DNA from: Eustoma russellianum
Lineage: Eukaryota; Streptophyta; Magnoliopsida; Gentianales; Gentianaceae
DNA: 64,000 nt
Direction: 5' to 3'
Assembly: GCA_036186865.1 (NCBI GenBank)
Contig: AP025043.1
Coordinates: 35,797,657-35,861,656 of the forward strand
The first letter of the stretch is position 1. Each line of letters starts with the position of its first letter. The notes below the pieces were generated by a model. The model was given only the letters and a program-made list of their open reading frames with translations, had not been told where the DNA came from and did not search any database. The position numbers were made by a program, and so were the translations under genes. Of this stretch, positions 10,315 through 20,629 are shown in pieces.

Positions 10315-11568
10315 ATGGTGCGACCCAGAGGCAGACCAGCCAGAGCTATGCCCGAGGTGCAGGAGCCTATCCCTCCTCCACCCGCTCAGGTCCCTCCACC
10401 CCCGCCGCCGCAAGTCCAAAATCCACCGCTAGTTCAGAATGTCCCTCCACCCCAAGGACCTTTTCCACCAATGATGCCGGATGTTAACGCTTTTCAAAAC
10501 TTTTGCCAAAAAGTCACCCAAATTGGGCAAGTAATGCTGCAACAGAATAACCCCCAACCTCACGAGCCGGTCAGAGATGCTCAGTATTATTTTGAAAAGT
10601 TGAAGAGAGCCAACGTTCCGCCATTTGAAGGTAACTCAGATCCTGATGCCGCTGAGAAGTGGCTGGATGAGGTGGAAAACTGCTTCGAACTAATTAGAGC
10701 CCCGGAAGAAGTAAAGACTCAAGCAGTTAGACCATTTCTGTCAGGAGAGGCCAACCAATGGTGGAAGGCCAATCTACAAGCTTTGCCAAGACCAATTTCC
10801 TGGGAGAGGTTCCTCCAGGAATTCAATAAGTTTTACATACCACCCTCAGTCAAACTACAGAAAAGACATGAGTTTTAATCCCTAATGCAAGAATCCGGAA
10901 TGACGATTGCTGACTACGCTAACAAATTCATAGCTCTGGGAAGATTTCAACCATCCACCATGAGCAATGAAGAAACCAAAATGTTGAAATTCGAGAGGGG
11001 ACTGAATACTAGAATCCGAACGTGGCTGGTTAATGCCAATCTAGCAAACTTTGGTGCCCTTCTAGATGCATGTTACAAAATTGAAAGAGATATCATCCGC
11101 CGGGATGAGTTTAGCCAAAAGAGAGGAAGAGAGGTGTCCGGAAGCAGAGGGCCCCGTAAGTCCGCGAAGCAAAATACAAAGGGCCCAGGGCGTCAAGGGA
11201 AGAATCTATTTCAACGCCGCTCCCAAAAGAATTAATCACATAATCAAGGACAACAATTTGCCATTCCAAGCTGCTCTCATTGTGGTAAGCGCCACGTGGG
11301 AGAATGTTATATCCAAGCAGGGAAATGTTTTGGATGCGGCAAGACAGGGCACATCTTTAAGGACTGTCCAAACAAAGGAACCACCTGCTTTGGATGCGGA
11401 AAAACATGACACATAGCTAGGGAGTGTCCGGAGAAGGGGGCCCAGCAGCAACAACAGCCGCCAAAGCCTCAACGTCAGCGTACCAACGCACGAGTTCACG
11501 CTATGACTGACGCAGCTGCTGAAGAGGCCAATGACGTGGTGACAGGTATTTTCAGAGAATCGTACTAA
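10315..11568 (+). pseudogene. gag: gypsy1 gag (capsid/nucleocapsid), two or more nonsense changes
   Basis: Starts MVRPRGRPARAMPEVQEP with a Pro-rich N-terminus, then the retrotransposon gag domain (YFEKLKRANVPPFEG, WLDEVENCFEL, FLSGEANQWWKA, WERFLQEFNKFYIP). After a basic segment come CSHCGKRHVGEC, CFGCGKTGHIFKDC and a third knuckle CFGCGKT-HIAREC. Breaks: TAA at 10876-10878 (GAA in gypsy2), TAA at 11233-11235 (CAA in gypsy2) and TGA inside the third knuckle at 11407. The frame otherwise stays open to a TAA at 11566, which lies inside the intron that starts at 11546. Gag coats and packages the element RNA. The third knuckle looks like a duplication of the second. The start is supported by the same ATG in gypsy2. 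Confidence 0.9.
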
Positions 11569-11626
11569 TTTTTCTTTTACAAATACTATTGCCTTATGAT
11601 TGCTTAGTAAGTATTGTATGATTCAG
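11546..11626 (+). other. gypsy1 intron 1 at gag/protease border (81 bp, GT-AG)
   Basis: Begins ACAG/GTATTT and ends GATTCAG/GA; contains TACTAAT followed by a T-rich run, a good branch-site candidate. Read through, it gives an in-frame TAA at 11566 and a further TAG TAA pair. Removed, the frame passes from the end of gag into the protease at the place where related chromoviruses are continuous. gypsy2 has the same interval (43244-43322) with both GT and AG kept but a different length, so it is not a random insertion in one copy. Confidence 0.8.
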
Positions 11627-12423
11627 GAGCTATACTAGTATGTTCAGTACCTGCCAACGTGTTATTTGATAGTGGCGCTAGCCACTCTTTCATATCCAAG
11701 AGATTCGCAAAGAATATTGAGAAAAACCCAACCTATAGTGATGCACCTTATAGAATCCAAGCAGCTGGGGAACAATTGCTTGTAGCTCACCATGTTTTCA
11801 AAAATTGTGAAATTGAGTTTGATAATCATCGGTTTGACGCTAATTTGATTTCCATACCCATGACGGACTTCGATGTAATTCTTGGAATGGACTGGCTCTC
11901 CAAGAATTATGCCAACATCGATTGTAATGAAAAACAAGTTACCTTTAAGGACCCCACACGTATAGAAGTAACCTTTCAAGGAGGATCAAAGTTACAGAAG
12001 TGTCCTAAGAACATTTATATAAATGCGATCCGCGCTAGTAAAGCACTAAAGAAAGGACATGAAGGATATCTCGTCTATGCAATAAATACTGATCAAGCAC
12101 CCTCATATCTATCCCAAGTCCCAGTAGTTCACGAATACCCAATGTTTTTCCAGAAGAGTTGCCAGGTCTTCCTTCCGGGAGCTGAACCAATATCAAAGGC
12201 TCCCTATAGAATGGCACCTGCGAAACTAAAAGAGCTGAAGGAGCAGCTACGCGAATTGCTGGAAAAGAAACTGATTCGCCCAAGTGTTTCACCTTGGGGA
12301 GCTCCCGTACTATTCGTTAAGAAGAAGGTGCGGTTATGTATTGACTATAGGGAGCTCAACAAGATCACTATAAAGAATAAGTACCCTTTGCCAAAGATCG
12401 ACGATCTGTTCGATCAGCTTCGG
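11627..12423 (+). pseudogene. pol: gypsy1 pol exon: protease and N-terminal RT
   Basis: The aspartic protease motif LFDSGASHSF begins about 12 codons after the acceptor; flap-side sequence FDVILGMDWLSKNYANIDC follows. RT begins with PISKAPYRMAPAKLKELKEQ, then LIRPSVSPWGAPVLFVKKK and RLCIDYRELNKITIKNKYPL. Compared with gypsy2, a stretch before PGAEPISKAPYR (about 36 bp) and nine bases after FVKKK are missing, and the piece just before is read in a shifted frame. Protease cuts the polyprotein; RT copies the RNA. The exon ends QLR/ at the donor CGG/GTAAGC. Confidence 0.88.
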
Positions 12424-12493
12424 GTAAGCAAACTAAAATTTTATTTTAGTAATGAGTCTATTATAAACCCTACCTAAAGGTATCATGATGCAG
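12424..12493 (+). other. gypsy1 intron 2 inside RT (70 bp, GT-AG)
   Basis: Donor CTTCGG/GTAAGC, acceptor TGATGCAG/GG, strongly AT-rich, 70 bp, near the lower size limit of plant introns. It sits between DDLFDQL and GARIFSKIDLRS, a junction that is continuous in chromovirus RTs. Read through, it adds about 17 foreign codons and a TAA at 12475. gypsy2 has the same intron (44162-44233) with identical splice sites and about one base in six changed. Confidence 0.85.
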
Positions 12494-13459
12494 GGTGCAA
12501 GGATTTTCAGTAAAATCGATCTTCGCTCAGTATATTTTCAAATGAAGATCAAAGCTGAAGACGTCCAGAAAACTGCATTCAGAACCCGTTATGGACATTA
12601 CAAACTTTTAGTAATGCCATTCGGACTGACCAACGCCCCTGTAGCATTTATGGATCTAATGAATCGAGTCTTTCAAGGCCAACTAGACAAGTTCGTCGTA
12701 GTCTTCATCGACGACATTTTGATATATTCACCGGATGAAGAGACCTATGCAAACCATTTAAGGGTTGCTCTGGACATTCTACGAAGGAAGCAGCTGTATG
12801 CAAAATTTAGTAAATGCGAATTCTGGCTACGAAGTGTAGCATTTCTGGGGCATGTAATATCCGAAGAAGGTATATGGGTGGACCCCAAGAAAATAGAGGC
12901 AATCACGAAGTGGCCCAGACCGACAAATGTTACAGAGGTACGAAGTTTTCTCGGTCTCTCTAGTTACTATCGAAAGTTCGTGGAAGGATTCTCTCGAATC
13001 GCTATGCCTCTGACCCGTTTGACCCAGAAGAAAACCAAATTTGAATGGACCTCAGATTGCAAAAAGAGCTTTACTGAATTGAAGAAGAAGCTGACCTCCA
13101 CCCCAGTTTTAGCACAACCCATTCTTGGAGAAAACTTTGTTGTATATAGTGATGCTTCTAAGAACGGGCTGGGATGTGTACAAATGCAGAAAGATCGAGT
13201 GATTGCATACGCATCCCGACAATTGAAGCCATTTGAACAGAACTACCCTGTACATGACCTCGAATTAGCAGCCGTGGTCTTTGCACTGAAAATATGGAGG
13301 CACTATCTATACGGTGAAAAGTGCAAAATTTTCACAGACCACAAAAGCCTCAAGTATCTATTCACCCAAAAAGAACTAAACATGCGACAGCGAAGATGGC
13401 TAGAATTAATGAAGGACTACGACCTATCAATTCAGTATCATCCGGGGAAAGCCAACAGG
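12494..13459 (+). pseudogene. pol: gypsy1 pol exon: RT palm/thumb and RNase H
   Basis: GARIFSKIDLRSVYFQ, PFGLTNAPVAFMDLMNRVF and the catalytic VVFIDDILIYS are present, then EVRSFLGLSSYYRKFVEGFS. RNase H follows with its Asp in VVYSDASKNGLG, Glu in DLELAAVVFALK and Asp in FTDHKSLKYL. Everything from the acceptor at 12493 to the end of RNase H is one open frame, which makes this the best preserved RT in the window. The one visible oddity is Val for Gly in LRSVYFQ. A one-base loss at about 13459 shifts the frame just before the integrase. Confidence 0.92.
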
Positions 13460-14620
13460 TAGCTGATGCATTAAGTAGAAAAACAAGCCATCCACGCCAA
13501 CCGCCTTTGCAATGTGACATGGAAGAATTTGATCTAGAAGAGGTTGATTCAATTGAAGGCATGCTCGCAAAGTTTGTGATAATTCCTTCACTGATAGACA
13601 AAATTAAAGAGGGGCAAGAAAAGGATGAAACCTTAAAGAAGATAAAGGACCGGGTACGAATGAACTCCACAGAAGAATTTAAGGTTCGAAACGACAACAG
13701 TTTGTGGTTTCGAGAAAGATTGTGTGTACCCAATGACGAAGACATACTAAATGAAGTTCTTAAAGAAGCTCACAATTCGCGATTATCTATCCACCCTGGA
13801 GCAAATAAAATGTACCAAGATTTGAAACGACGATTCTGGTGGCGTGGCATGAAAAGACAGATTGCGGAATTCGTGGAAAAATGCCTCATTTGCTATAAGG
13901 TGAAAGCAGAACATCAGAAACCCGCTGGGTTGCTACAGCCTCTCGAAGTTCCCAAATGGAAGTGGGACCACATTACCATGTATTTTGTTACCGATCTGCC
14001 TAGAACGAGAAGCGGTTATGATACCATTTAGGTGGTCGTTGATCGCCTAACCAAGTCCTCCCATTTCATGGCTATGACAATCAAGGCTCCAATGGAGAAA
14101 TTGGCTACATTGTATGTGGAACAAATTATGATTCTTCATGGAGTACCCCTAAGTATCGTGTGTGACTGCGATCCTCGTTTCACATCACGATTCTGGACTG
14201 CTTTTCAGAAAACAACGGGCACTGAGATCCACATGAGCTCGGCATTTCATCCCCAAACTAATGGTCAATCGGAAAGGACCATTCAGACATTGGAAGACAT
14301 TTTGCGATCCTGCGTACTTGACTTTGGGGGAAGCTGGGATCGAAGTCTCAAGCTAGTAGAATTTTCTTATAACAACAGTTACCATTGATCCATAGGGATG
14401 GCCCCGTACAAAGCACTCTATGGAAGGAAATGCCGTTCTCCGCTCTACTGGGATGAAATAAGATATAAGATGCTCACTGGACCCGACCTAGTAGAGCAGA
14501 CTCGAGAGAAAATAAAAATCATAACGCAAAAGTTACAAGTGGCCCAAGATAGAAGCAAAGTTTGGGCAGACGAGAAACGGCGACCATTAGAATTTCAAGT
14601 TGGGAAAAAGTGTGTCTAAA
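13460..14620 (+). pseudogene. pol: gypsy1 integrase, N-terminal zinc and core domains, broken
   Basis: VADALSRK opens the tether; the HHCC zinc domain shows HNSRLSIHPGANKMYQ and CLICYKVKAEH. In the core, the first catalytic Asp is replaced by Tyr (WDHITMYFVTDL; gypsy2 has Asp). The second is in IVCDCDPRFTS and the Glu in QSERTIQTLED. TAG at 14029 replaces a Trp codon and TGA at 14386 an Arg codon. MAPYKALYGRKCRSPLYWDE and the region up to FQVGKK follow. Loss of one G near 14605 ends the frame at 14619. Integrase would insert the DNA; this copy cannot, on the Asp loss alone. Confidence 0.9.
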
Positions 14621-15071
14621 GGTATCGCCGACGAAGGGAATTTAAAGATTTGGTATAAAAGCGAAGTTAAGCCCAAGGTTTATTGGGCCATACGAGGCTC
14701 TTGAAAAGATTGGGGAAGTTGCTTATCGACTCGCTTTACCGCCCACATTATCTCAAATACATGATGTGTTTCATATATCTCAACTACGACAATATGTACA
14801 CGATCCTAGCCATGTCATAAAGGATCAACCTTTGAAGCTGGAAGCCGACACGACATATGAGGAAGAACCAGAAAAGATAGTTGATCGTAAGGAAAAGGTG
14901 CTAAGGAAACGATCAATACCAATGGTCAAGGTGCAATGGAAGAACCATTTTGTAGATGAGTCTACCTGGGAAATAGAAGAGAGCATGAAGAACTTGTACC
15001 CTCACCTCTTTGATTATCACTTTCAAGTTTCGAGGACAAAACTTATAATAAGAGGGGGGGGGATGTTGTAA
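14621..15071 (+). pseudogene. pol: gypsy1 integrase C-terminus with chromodomain
   Basis: After the frameshift, the GPY/F-type segment (PRFIGPYEALEKIGEVAYRL) and HDVFHISQLRQYVHDPSH lead to the chromodomain PMVKVQWKNHFVDESTWEIE followed by a Tyr-Pro-His-Leu-Phe end. In chromoviruses this domain is thought to steer insertion to heterochromatin. The frame overruns the polypurine tract and stops 8 bases inside the 3' LTR; gypsy2 stops earlier at a TAG after LFD. Confidence 0.88.
15050..15063 (+). promoter_or_regulatory. gypsy1 polypurine tract
   Basis: AAGAGGGGGGGGGGA directly before the 3' LTR. It overlaps the end of the pol frame. Plus-strand primer site by position and composition. Confidence 0.92.
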
Positions 15072-18000
15072 CCCAATAAGGGAATCCTTTTGTACCTAAG
15101 ATTTGAGTTAGTGAACATGTGACAATATACGCTTGTAATTATAATTGATTAAGTCAATGATCATTATTATAAAGTATATTACGAAAAGTACTATGTGCAT
15201 TGTAGGGAACGGACCCAAATTTCCACAACGCCTTGTAAGGTTTCGGCCAATAGCCAAGAAAGGCTAAAAATTTTCTTAAATCACTATTTAAGAAATAAAC
15301 AAATGGAATGGATATGTATTTTTAACAAAGGAAAAGAAAGGTAGCTAAAATCTAATAAGGCTTAGTTGGGGTCATTAAAGACCCCAACCGCCGGATGGTT
15401 TAAGGGGAGGGGGAGGCTAATTAAGGAAGATTACTTGACTAGAGGTAATGAGCCTCTAACCAAAGTTCAACTAACTAGAATTAATTAAAAGTAACTAAGG
15501 TTAGTCAAAAGTAACTATGGTTACCATAAAATAACCAAGGTTAGTAGTAAAGTAACCTTGGTTAACTAAAAAGTAACCAAGGTTAGAAATTTAATTTGAG
15601 TAACTAAGGTTAATTCCTTAACCTTAATATAGTGAAACCTTCACCCCACCCTTTTACCCCCCAACGGCTACAACATAGTAACCAAGAGAAAGTTCCCTCC
15701 AAAGAAAACCTAATCTCTATCGCACAACATTCAACAAGAAACACTCCTCTCTTCCTTCATCCATAAACCACACGGTCAAAGGGCATACCAAGGAGGATAA
15801 GATTCATACAAGTTCAAGAAGCAATAGGTAAGTGCACAATCAACCATTCAAGGAAAACTCTTATATTTTATCTAGTTTAAAGACTCACTCTTCTCTTTTG
15901 CCCTAAACCGTGACCTTCAATGGTCACTAGGCTCAAGAATCTCAAGCCTTTAAGGACTCTAGCTTAGAGAAGCTTGGATACCACTCAAGCTCCTTTTGGT
16001 AAGTCATCTAGCCCTTTTTCTAAGTGAATATTTTAGTTAAAGGTGTAAACTAATCTTGCTCCTTTTTCCTCTTCACCACCGTGGGATACATGCATAAGAA
16101 GGGAGAAAGATTTCAACTTTCCCTACACCTTTCCAAGAAGAGTAAGCAAAAAGGCAAGTACACTATACTCTTTGTGGCTTGAATGTGAGAGTGTGTGCAT
16201 GAATGGCTAGTTAAACTTAAGATCTAATCTTAGTTGTTATGTGCTAAGTTTGAATGCTTAAACTTTCGGCCTAGGGCCATTTGGTGTGTAGGTGTGAGAT
16301 TTTGTTCAAAAGATATAATCTTTGTGGATTATATGTACTATTATGTGTTAATCTGAGTTGGATATGTTAAAGATCTTCTCTTTTCCATGAAAAAGGCACA
16401 CGGTGGAGAGGGTGAAGGAAATAAGAGTGATTTTGCATGAAAATGACAACTCATGTGGTAAAGGGGAGACACAGTTATGTTCTTGTGAGTGTTAAGCTTA
16501 ACTTGCTCTTGGATACATCATTTTTCTTGCATGCACCGAAAAAGGAGCTGTTGGTGAGAAGGGTGCGTGTGCACCCAAAATCGTTGATAAATGTTGATTA
16601 GTTGGAATGTTGTATGTTAGCCAAAGAATGATGTATGGGGGTGTACAAACTGTTTTTGTATGGGGTTTTCATGTGATGTTGGTAACATGTTGAGCCTGTA
16701 AATCTCATATAAAAAGAGTAAGTTTGATGCTTATTTAAGTGTTTATGACAAAAATGCAAGTTAAGTTCATTTAGGAAGGAAATATGACAATCTAGGAAAT
16801 TTACTGGAACAGGACAGAAATTTGGGCTGTTTTGTGAGACCTGAAAAGGGACCTTAGGAAGTTTCAATTTAGTTGATTGTTGGTGTGACATTAGTTTTAT
16901 GTGTATATTAGATGTGAGAGTTGTAATTTTATTAAAAGGAGCAACGGTTTATTTTTAATAAATTTCCTAGTAAGATTGGTGCTGCTGAGAACACTGTACT
17001 GAACAGAATTTAATTAACTCGTTGAGCAGCCTAGAAATGGACCTCAGAAGTATACAAATTAGCCAATTTTCGGTATGACACTAACCCTATAAATGGAGTA
17101 AAGGTGAAAGTTGTAATTTTGACAAAATGGGTTACGGTTTATTTTTAATGAATTTTCTAGTAAAGTGTGTCAGGTTGAAATACGCTGGGCTGACAGAATT
17201 AATGTGGCATGTTGCATAATCTGAAATTGGACTTTAGAAAAATGCAATTGGGCCAAATTTTGGTAAGATGCTAGTAAATGAGTTTGTTAAGCTGGAGAAT
17301 TAGAATTATCGAAAAAGGACTTAAGGATTGGTCACAATAAATTTTATAGCAAAATTGGTCATTCCAGAGTTCAGTTTGTAACCGCTTTATGAAAAAGGGA
17401 AAATGACTCCCTTATCGATACCGTAATTCCGTAAAATTTTCATGGCAATCACTTACGACATATATGAAGGAGTACATGCAAACCACTTGGTTTAAAATGA
17501 TTATTTTAATAGGAAATCACTAAGGAGAAATTGATGCCACTAAGTTGGAAATTTTCCAGCATAGCGACGAGATGTACCTATATGTATATGTAACGCATTA
17601 TGCCATGGTTTGCATACTAAATGTCATGCATTGCATCATCGTCACTCACATGATATACAGCATTGATTTTATGTGAAATAAAGATGAAAAGTGTTTTCAA
17701 AAAGATGATTTTTGTTTTTAAAAGAATGATTTCCCACCGGTACCGTGTGTGAGTATGAACTTGGCCAGTAAGAACCCGCCCAGATCCGGGTTAATTGATC
17801 TGATAGTATGACCATTCAGGCCCGGAGAGAATAGACCAAATGATGACCGTTCGGGCCCAGAGGGAATAGACCCGATAAGAAGATGATGTTACCATTCCAA
17901 ATTCGAGAATAATAGATTCGAAGGGATAAATCTGAACACTCTGTTGTTTTCTGACGATGATGATTTGAAAGAAAAGCATGAAAAGTCATGTTCTCATTTT

Positions 18001-18769
18001 TATCATGATGCATCACACGTACATATGCATGCATGTCACGTTTACGGAGTCATTGTGTAGTGACACATGATACTTAGACCAAGTTGTGATGACCTTGTAG
18101 ATCCTAAGTATAACTTCCTTAAGTGATGATTCTTGTTATGTTATGAATTGATGCGAGTTATAGTCTTTTATTGTTATATTCTGTATTAAGCAATGATTTT
18201 ATTTAAGTTATGATCTTGATGCATTAAGTGATGATCCCTATCGAGTATTGGATGGAGGACAGGTATGCTTCTAGACCGAATTTATTTTTGGGGTTCGGTT
18301 CTTGTACGCACTTTTTATTTAATCCTCAATTATTATAGTATACTTGCTGGTGACCTTATCACTCACCTCCTATTTTTCCTCCCAGAGGCTGCAGGGGATA
18401 AAGTAGAGTGGATTGAGGATGAGCCTAGGGTCCCCTACCCATGAGCGCAACGAGGAGTGGACGAGTTTAGGAGACATGACTGGCCAGCTATGACTGAAGA
18501 CTGAATTGTGTATTTGGGAAGGAAAACATTTGCTTTTGTCACATTTCGATACATTTGATATGGATTGTAAACTCTAAATGATCGTGTGGATGTTTCTAAT
18601 TTGAAGTTTTAAATTCTGTCACGGTTTCGCATACTTATTTGTGTGTAAGCGCGAAAATCCATGCATTATACCGTGGATCATGACACGTATGGGACGACGC
18701 CTAGTACTCTCCTTAGTGAAGTACAGTAGGTGCACCGACTTCGGCGTGGCTGGGGTGCGGGGCGCCACA
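15064..18769 (+). repeat. gypsy1 3' LTR (3706 bp)
   Basis: Near copy of 6285-10017, ending GCGCCACA, then the TSD CAGAT. Keeps the AAAGTAAC array (15487-15640), splice-like series (about 15825-16215), 190-bp repeats (about 16790-17400) and a shortened minisatellite (about 17810-17880), where roughly 27 bp present in the 5' LTR near 9140-9170 are lost. Confidence 0.95.
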
Positions 18770-19079
18770 CAGATGCACGCTCATCCCATATGTATATGGG
18801 CGTGCCACGTAGTCCGGCTTCTCATCTAAAGTTGCCCTAAAAAAATATGCTTCTTCTAATCGTTCTAAATTTCTCTGGTCAATCAATTTAGTATTTCTTA
18901 CATAACTTCCAACGGCTCGCTTGTTTCACATTTTACACTTTGGGGGTATTCTAATTCCTTTTACCCTTAAATAATCGTAGGTAAGTCAAATATATCTCTC
19001 TTTCGAGGTATTATTCACATGCCTTGTTTCACCCCATCCCTAGACGCCTTACTAATTTTGGGCGGGGTACAACACATAC

Positions 19080-19780
19080 ATACACTGAACATGATATCAG
19101 GCCTACTAGCAGTAAGATATAGCAAAGAGCCAATCATAGATCTATATAAGACATTATCAAAATCCTTACCATGTTCATCTTTATCTAATTTCGTAGTGAC
19201 ACTCATAGGGGTGGGGGATGGTTTTAAATTCTCAAAATTGAACATTTTAATCATATCATTTATATATTTAGCTTGACTTATGTGGATGCCTTTACTCGTT
19301 TGTTTAATCTGCAAGACAAGAAAATAGTTCAATTCACCAACCATAGACATTTCAAATTCGGATTTCATGCATTTTTCAAAATCTTCAACAAGTTTATGAG
19401 TAGTGGATCCGAAAATGATGTCATTAACATAAATTTGAATAATATGTAAATCCGGTTTATCTTGTTTTAAAAATAAAGTACTATCTATAATGCCTAATGC
19501 CTCTTTTAAAACCATTTTCTAAAAGAAAAGTAGCAAAACGATCATACCATGCTCTAGGTGCTTGCTTTAGTCCGTACAATGCCTTCTTTAGTTTGTACAT
19601 GTGATCGGGGTATTTCAAATCTTCAAAACTGGGTGGTTGTCTCAAATATGCCTCTTCTTGTATGAATCCATTTAAGAATGCACTTTTCACGTCCATTTGA
19701 TAGAGTTTAAAATCTTTCATGCAAGCAATTGCAAGTAAAAGTCGTATAGCTTAACGTGCTACGGGTGCAAATGTTTCATC
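19080..19780 (-). pseudogene. pol: copia1 reverse transcriptase, palm region
   Basis: Minus-strand pieces give MDVKSAFLNGFIQEEAYLRQ, YKLKKALYGLKQAPRAWYDR and, after a frameshift near 19500, LFLKQDKPDLHIIQIYVNDI with FGSTTHKLVEDFEKCM. The copia catalytic motif YVDD reads YVND here, which would inactivate RT. Stops TAG (19775) and TAA (19752) flank the DETFAPVAR segment. It ends at SVCMC where solo LTR A was inserted; the rest is at 1156-1755. Confidence 0.92.
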
Positions 19781-20629
19781 CTAATCAGTTCCTTCTTCTT
19801 GATTATAGCCTTGAGCTACAAGTCTAGCTTTATTTCTAACCACTTTTCCTTCTTCATTCATTTTATTTCTAAATACCCACTTTGTGCCTATTGTAGTCTT
19901 ATCTTGTGGTCGTGGCACTAAATCACATACGTCATTTCTAACGAATTGATTAAGTTCGTCATGCATAGCATCAATCCAAGAAGAATCACTCAAAGCATCA
20001 TGCACATTTTTAGGTCCAATTTCGGAAATCATGGCATGAAATTGATTTATTTCATCCGAATTTATTCTTCTACGTAGTCGTACACCATGAGTGATATGGC
20101 CTACAATGAGATCATGTAGATGATCTCTATACCATCTTGGTTGATTATTTTCTACGTTTTCATGCATTTCTAAGTGATCATGCATTTCTAGTGTATCATG
20201 CATATCATGCATATCAAATGTCCCATCATCATCATTCAACACGGGTTTTAATTCAAAGTCATCATCATATTCTTTATCAATTTCACTAAATTCATTGAAC
20301 TTCACATGAATAGATTCTAGAATTTGTCTAGTGAGAGGATCATAACACCTATATGCTTTTGAATTTACAGAATACCCAACAAAGATGCATTCAATTGATT
20401 TAGATTCAAATTTATCTAAATTGTCTTTTGTATTTAAAACAAAAAATTTGCATCCAAACACACGAAAATAGTCAATTTTAGGCATGCGATCATTTAATAT
20501 CTCATAAGGCGTCTTATTTATTTTCTTTCTAATGGACAAGCGATTTACTATGTAGCATGCACAGTTTAAGGCTTCCGCCTACAAAAATCTACGCAATTTA
20601 TTCTCGCAAAACATAGTTCTATCAATTTC
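19781..20629 (-). pseudogene. pol: copia1 integrase C-terminus and RT N-terminus
   Basis: KTPYEILNDRMPKIDYFRVF and GCKFFVLNTKDNLDKFESKS are the copia integrase tail (the GKT-PYE module); an acidic linker with MHD repeats (DMHDTLEMHDHLEMHE) follows; then WIDAMHDELNQFVRNDVCDL, IGTKWVFRNK and NKARLVAQGYNQEEG of RT. Two in-frame stops, 20630 and about 20579, interrupt the junction with the integrase core; the second sits where a Trp codon is expected. Confidence 0.9.

Larger units (their letters stand above)
6285..18769 (+). mobile_element. gypsy1: complete Ty3/gypsy chromovirus (Tekay/Del type), 12.5 kb, degenerate
   Basis: Bounded by the 5-bp duplication CAGAT at 6280-6284 and 18770-18774. Two LTRs of 3733 and 3706 bp start TGTTGTAACCC and end CCACA. 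The internal region (10018-15063) carries a tRNA-Met primer site, gag with CCHC knuckles, protease, RT, RNase H, integrase and a chromodomain, then a polypurine tract. Long LTRs and a C-terminal chromodomain indicate the Tekay/Del branch of chromoviruses. The two LTRs differ at about ten of their first 200 bases, so the insertion is not recent. Coding is broken by at least four stops and two frameshifts plus a lost catalytic Asp in integrase. Unusually, pol is also split by two intact-looking introns. Confidence 0.95.
1756..19074 (-). mobile_element. Solo LTR 'A' (Tekay-type chromovirus family), split by gypsy1
   Basis: Minus-strand LTR whose two pieces are 1756-6284 and 18775-19074, about 4.83 kb in total. 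On the minus strand it starts TGTTGTACCCC (at 19074) and ends GGCGCCACA (at 1756), the same terminal signature as the other chromovirus LTRs here. Flanks are TATAC (1751-1755) and CATAC (19075-19079), a 5-bp TSD with one change, and joining the flanks restores the interrupted copia1 RT. No internal region or second LTR is present, so it is a solo LTR left by LTR-LTR recombination. Its first 60 bases resemble those of LTR B at 28343, so A and B are the same or sister families. Confidence 0.85.

Noticed and set aside
11546..11626. Programmed stop-codon readthrough or frameshift instead of an intron at gag/pro
   Set aside because: Lengths differ by 2 bp between copies, several stops lie inside, and no slippery site with structure is apparent, whereas GT-AG removal gives the family junction in both. 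Not excluded experimentally.
1756..18769. Inverted, similar ends (TGTGGCGCC at 1756 and GGCGCCACA at 18769), like a DNA transposon with terminal inverted repeats
   Set aside because: They are ends of two LTRs in opposite orientation: solo LTR A (ends 1756/19074) and the nested gypsy1 (ends 6285/18769), each with its own 5-bp TSD.
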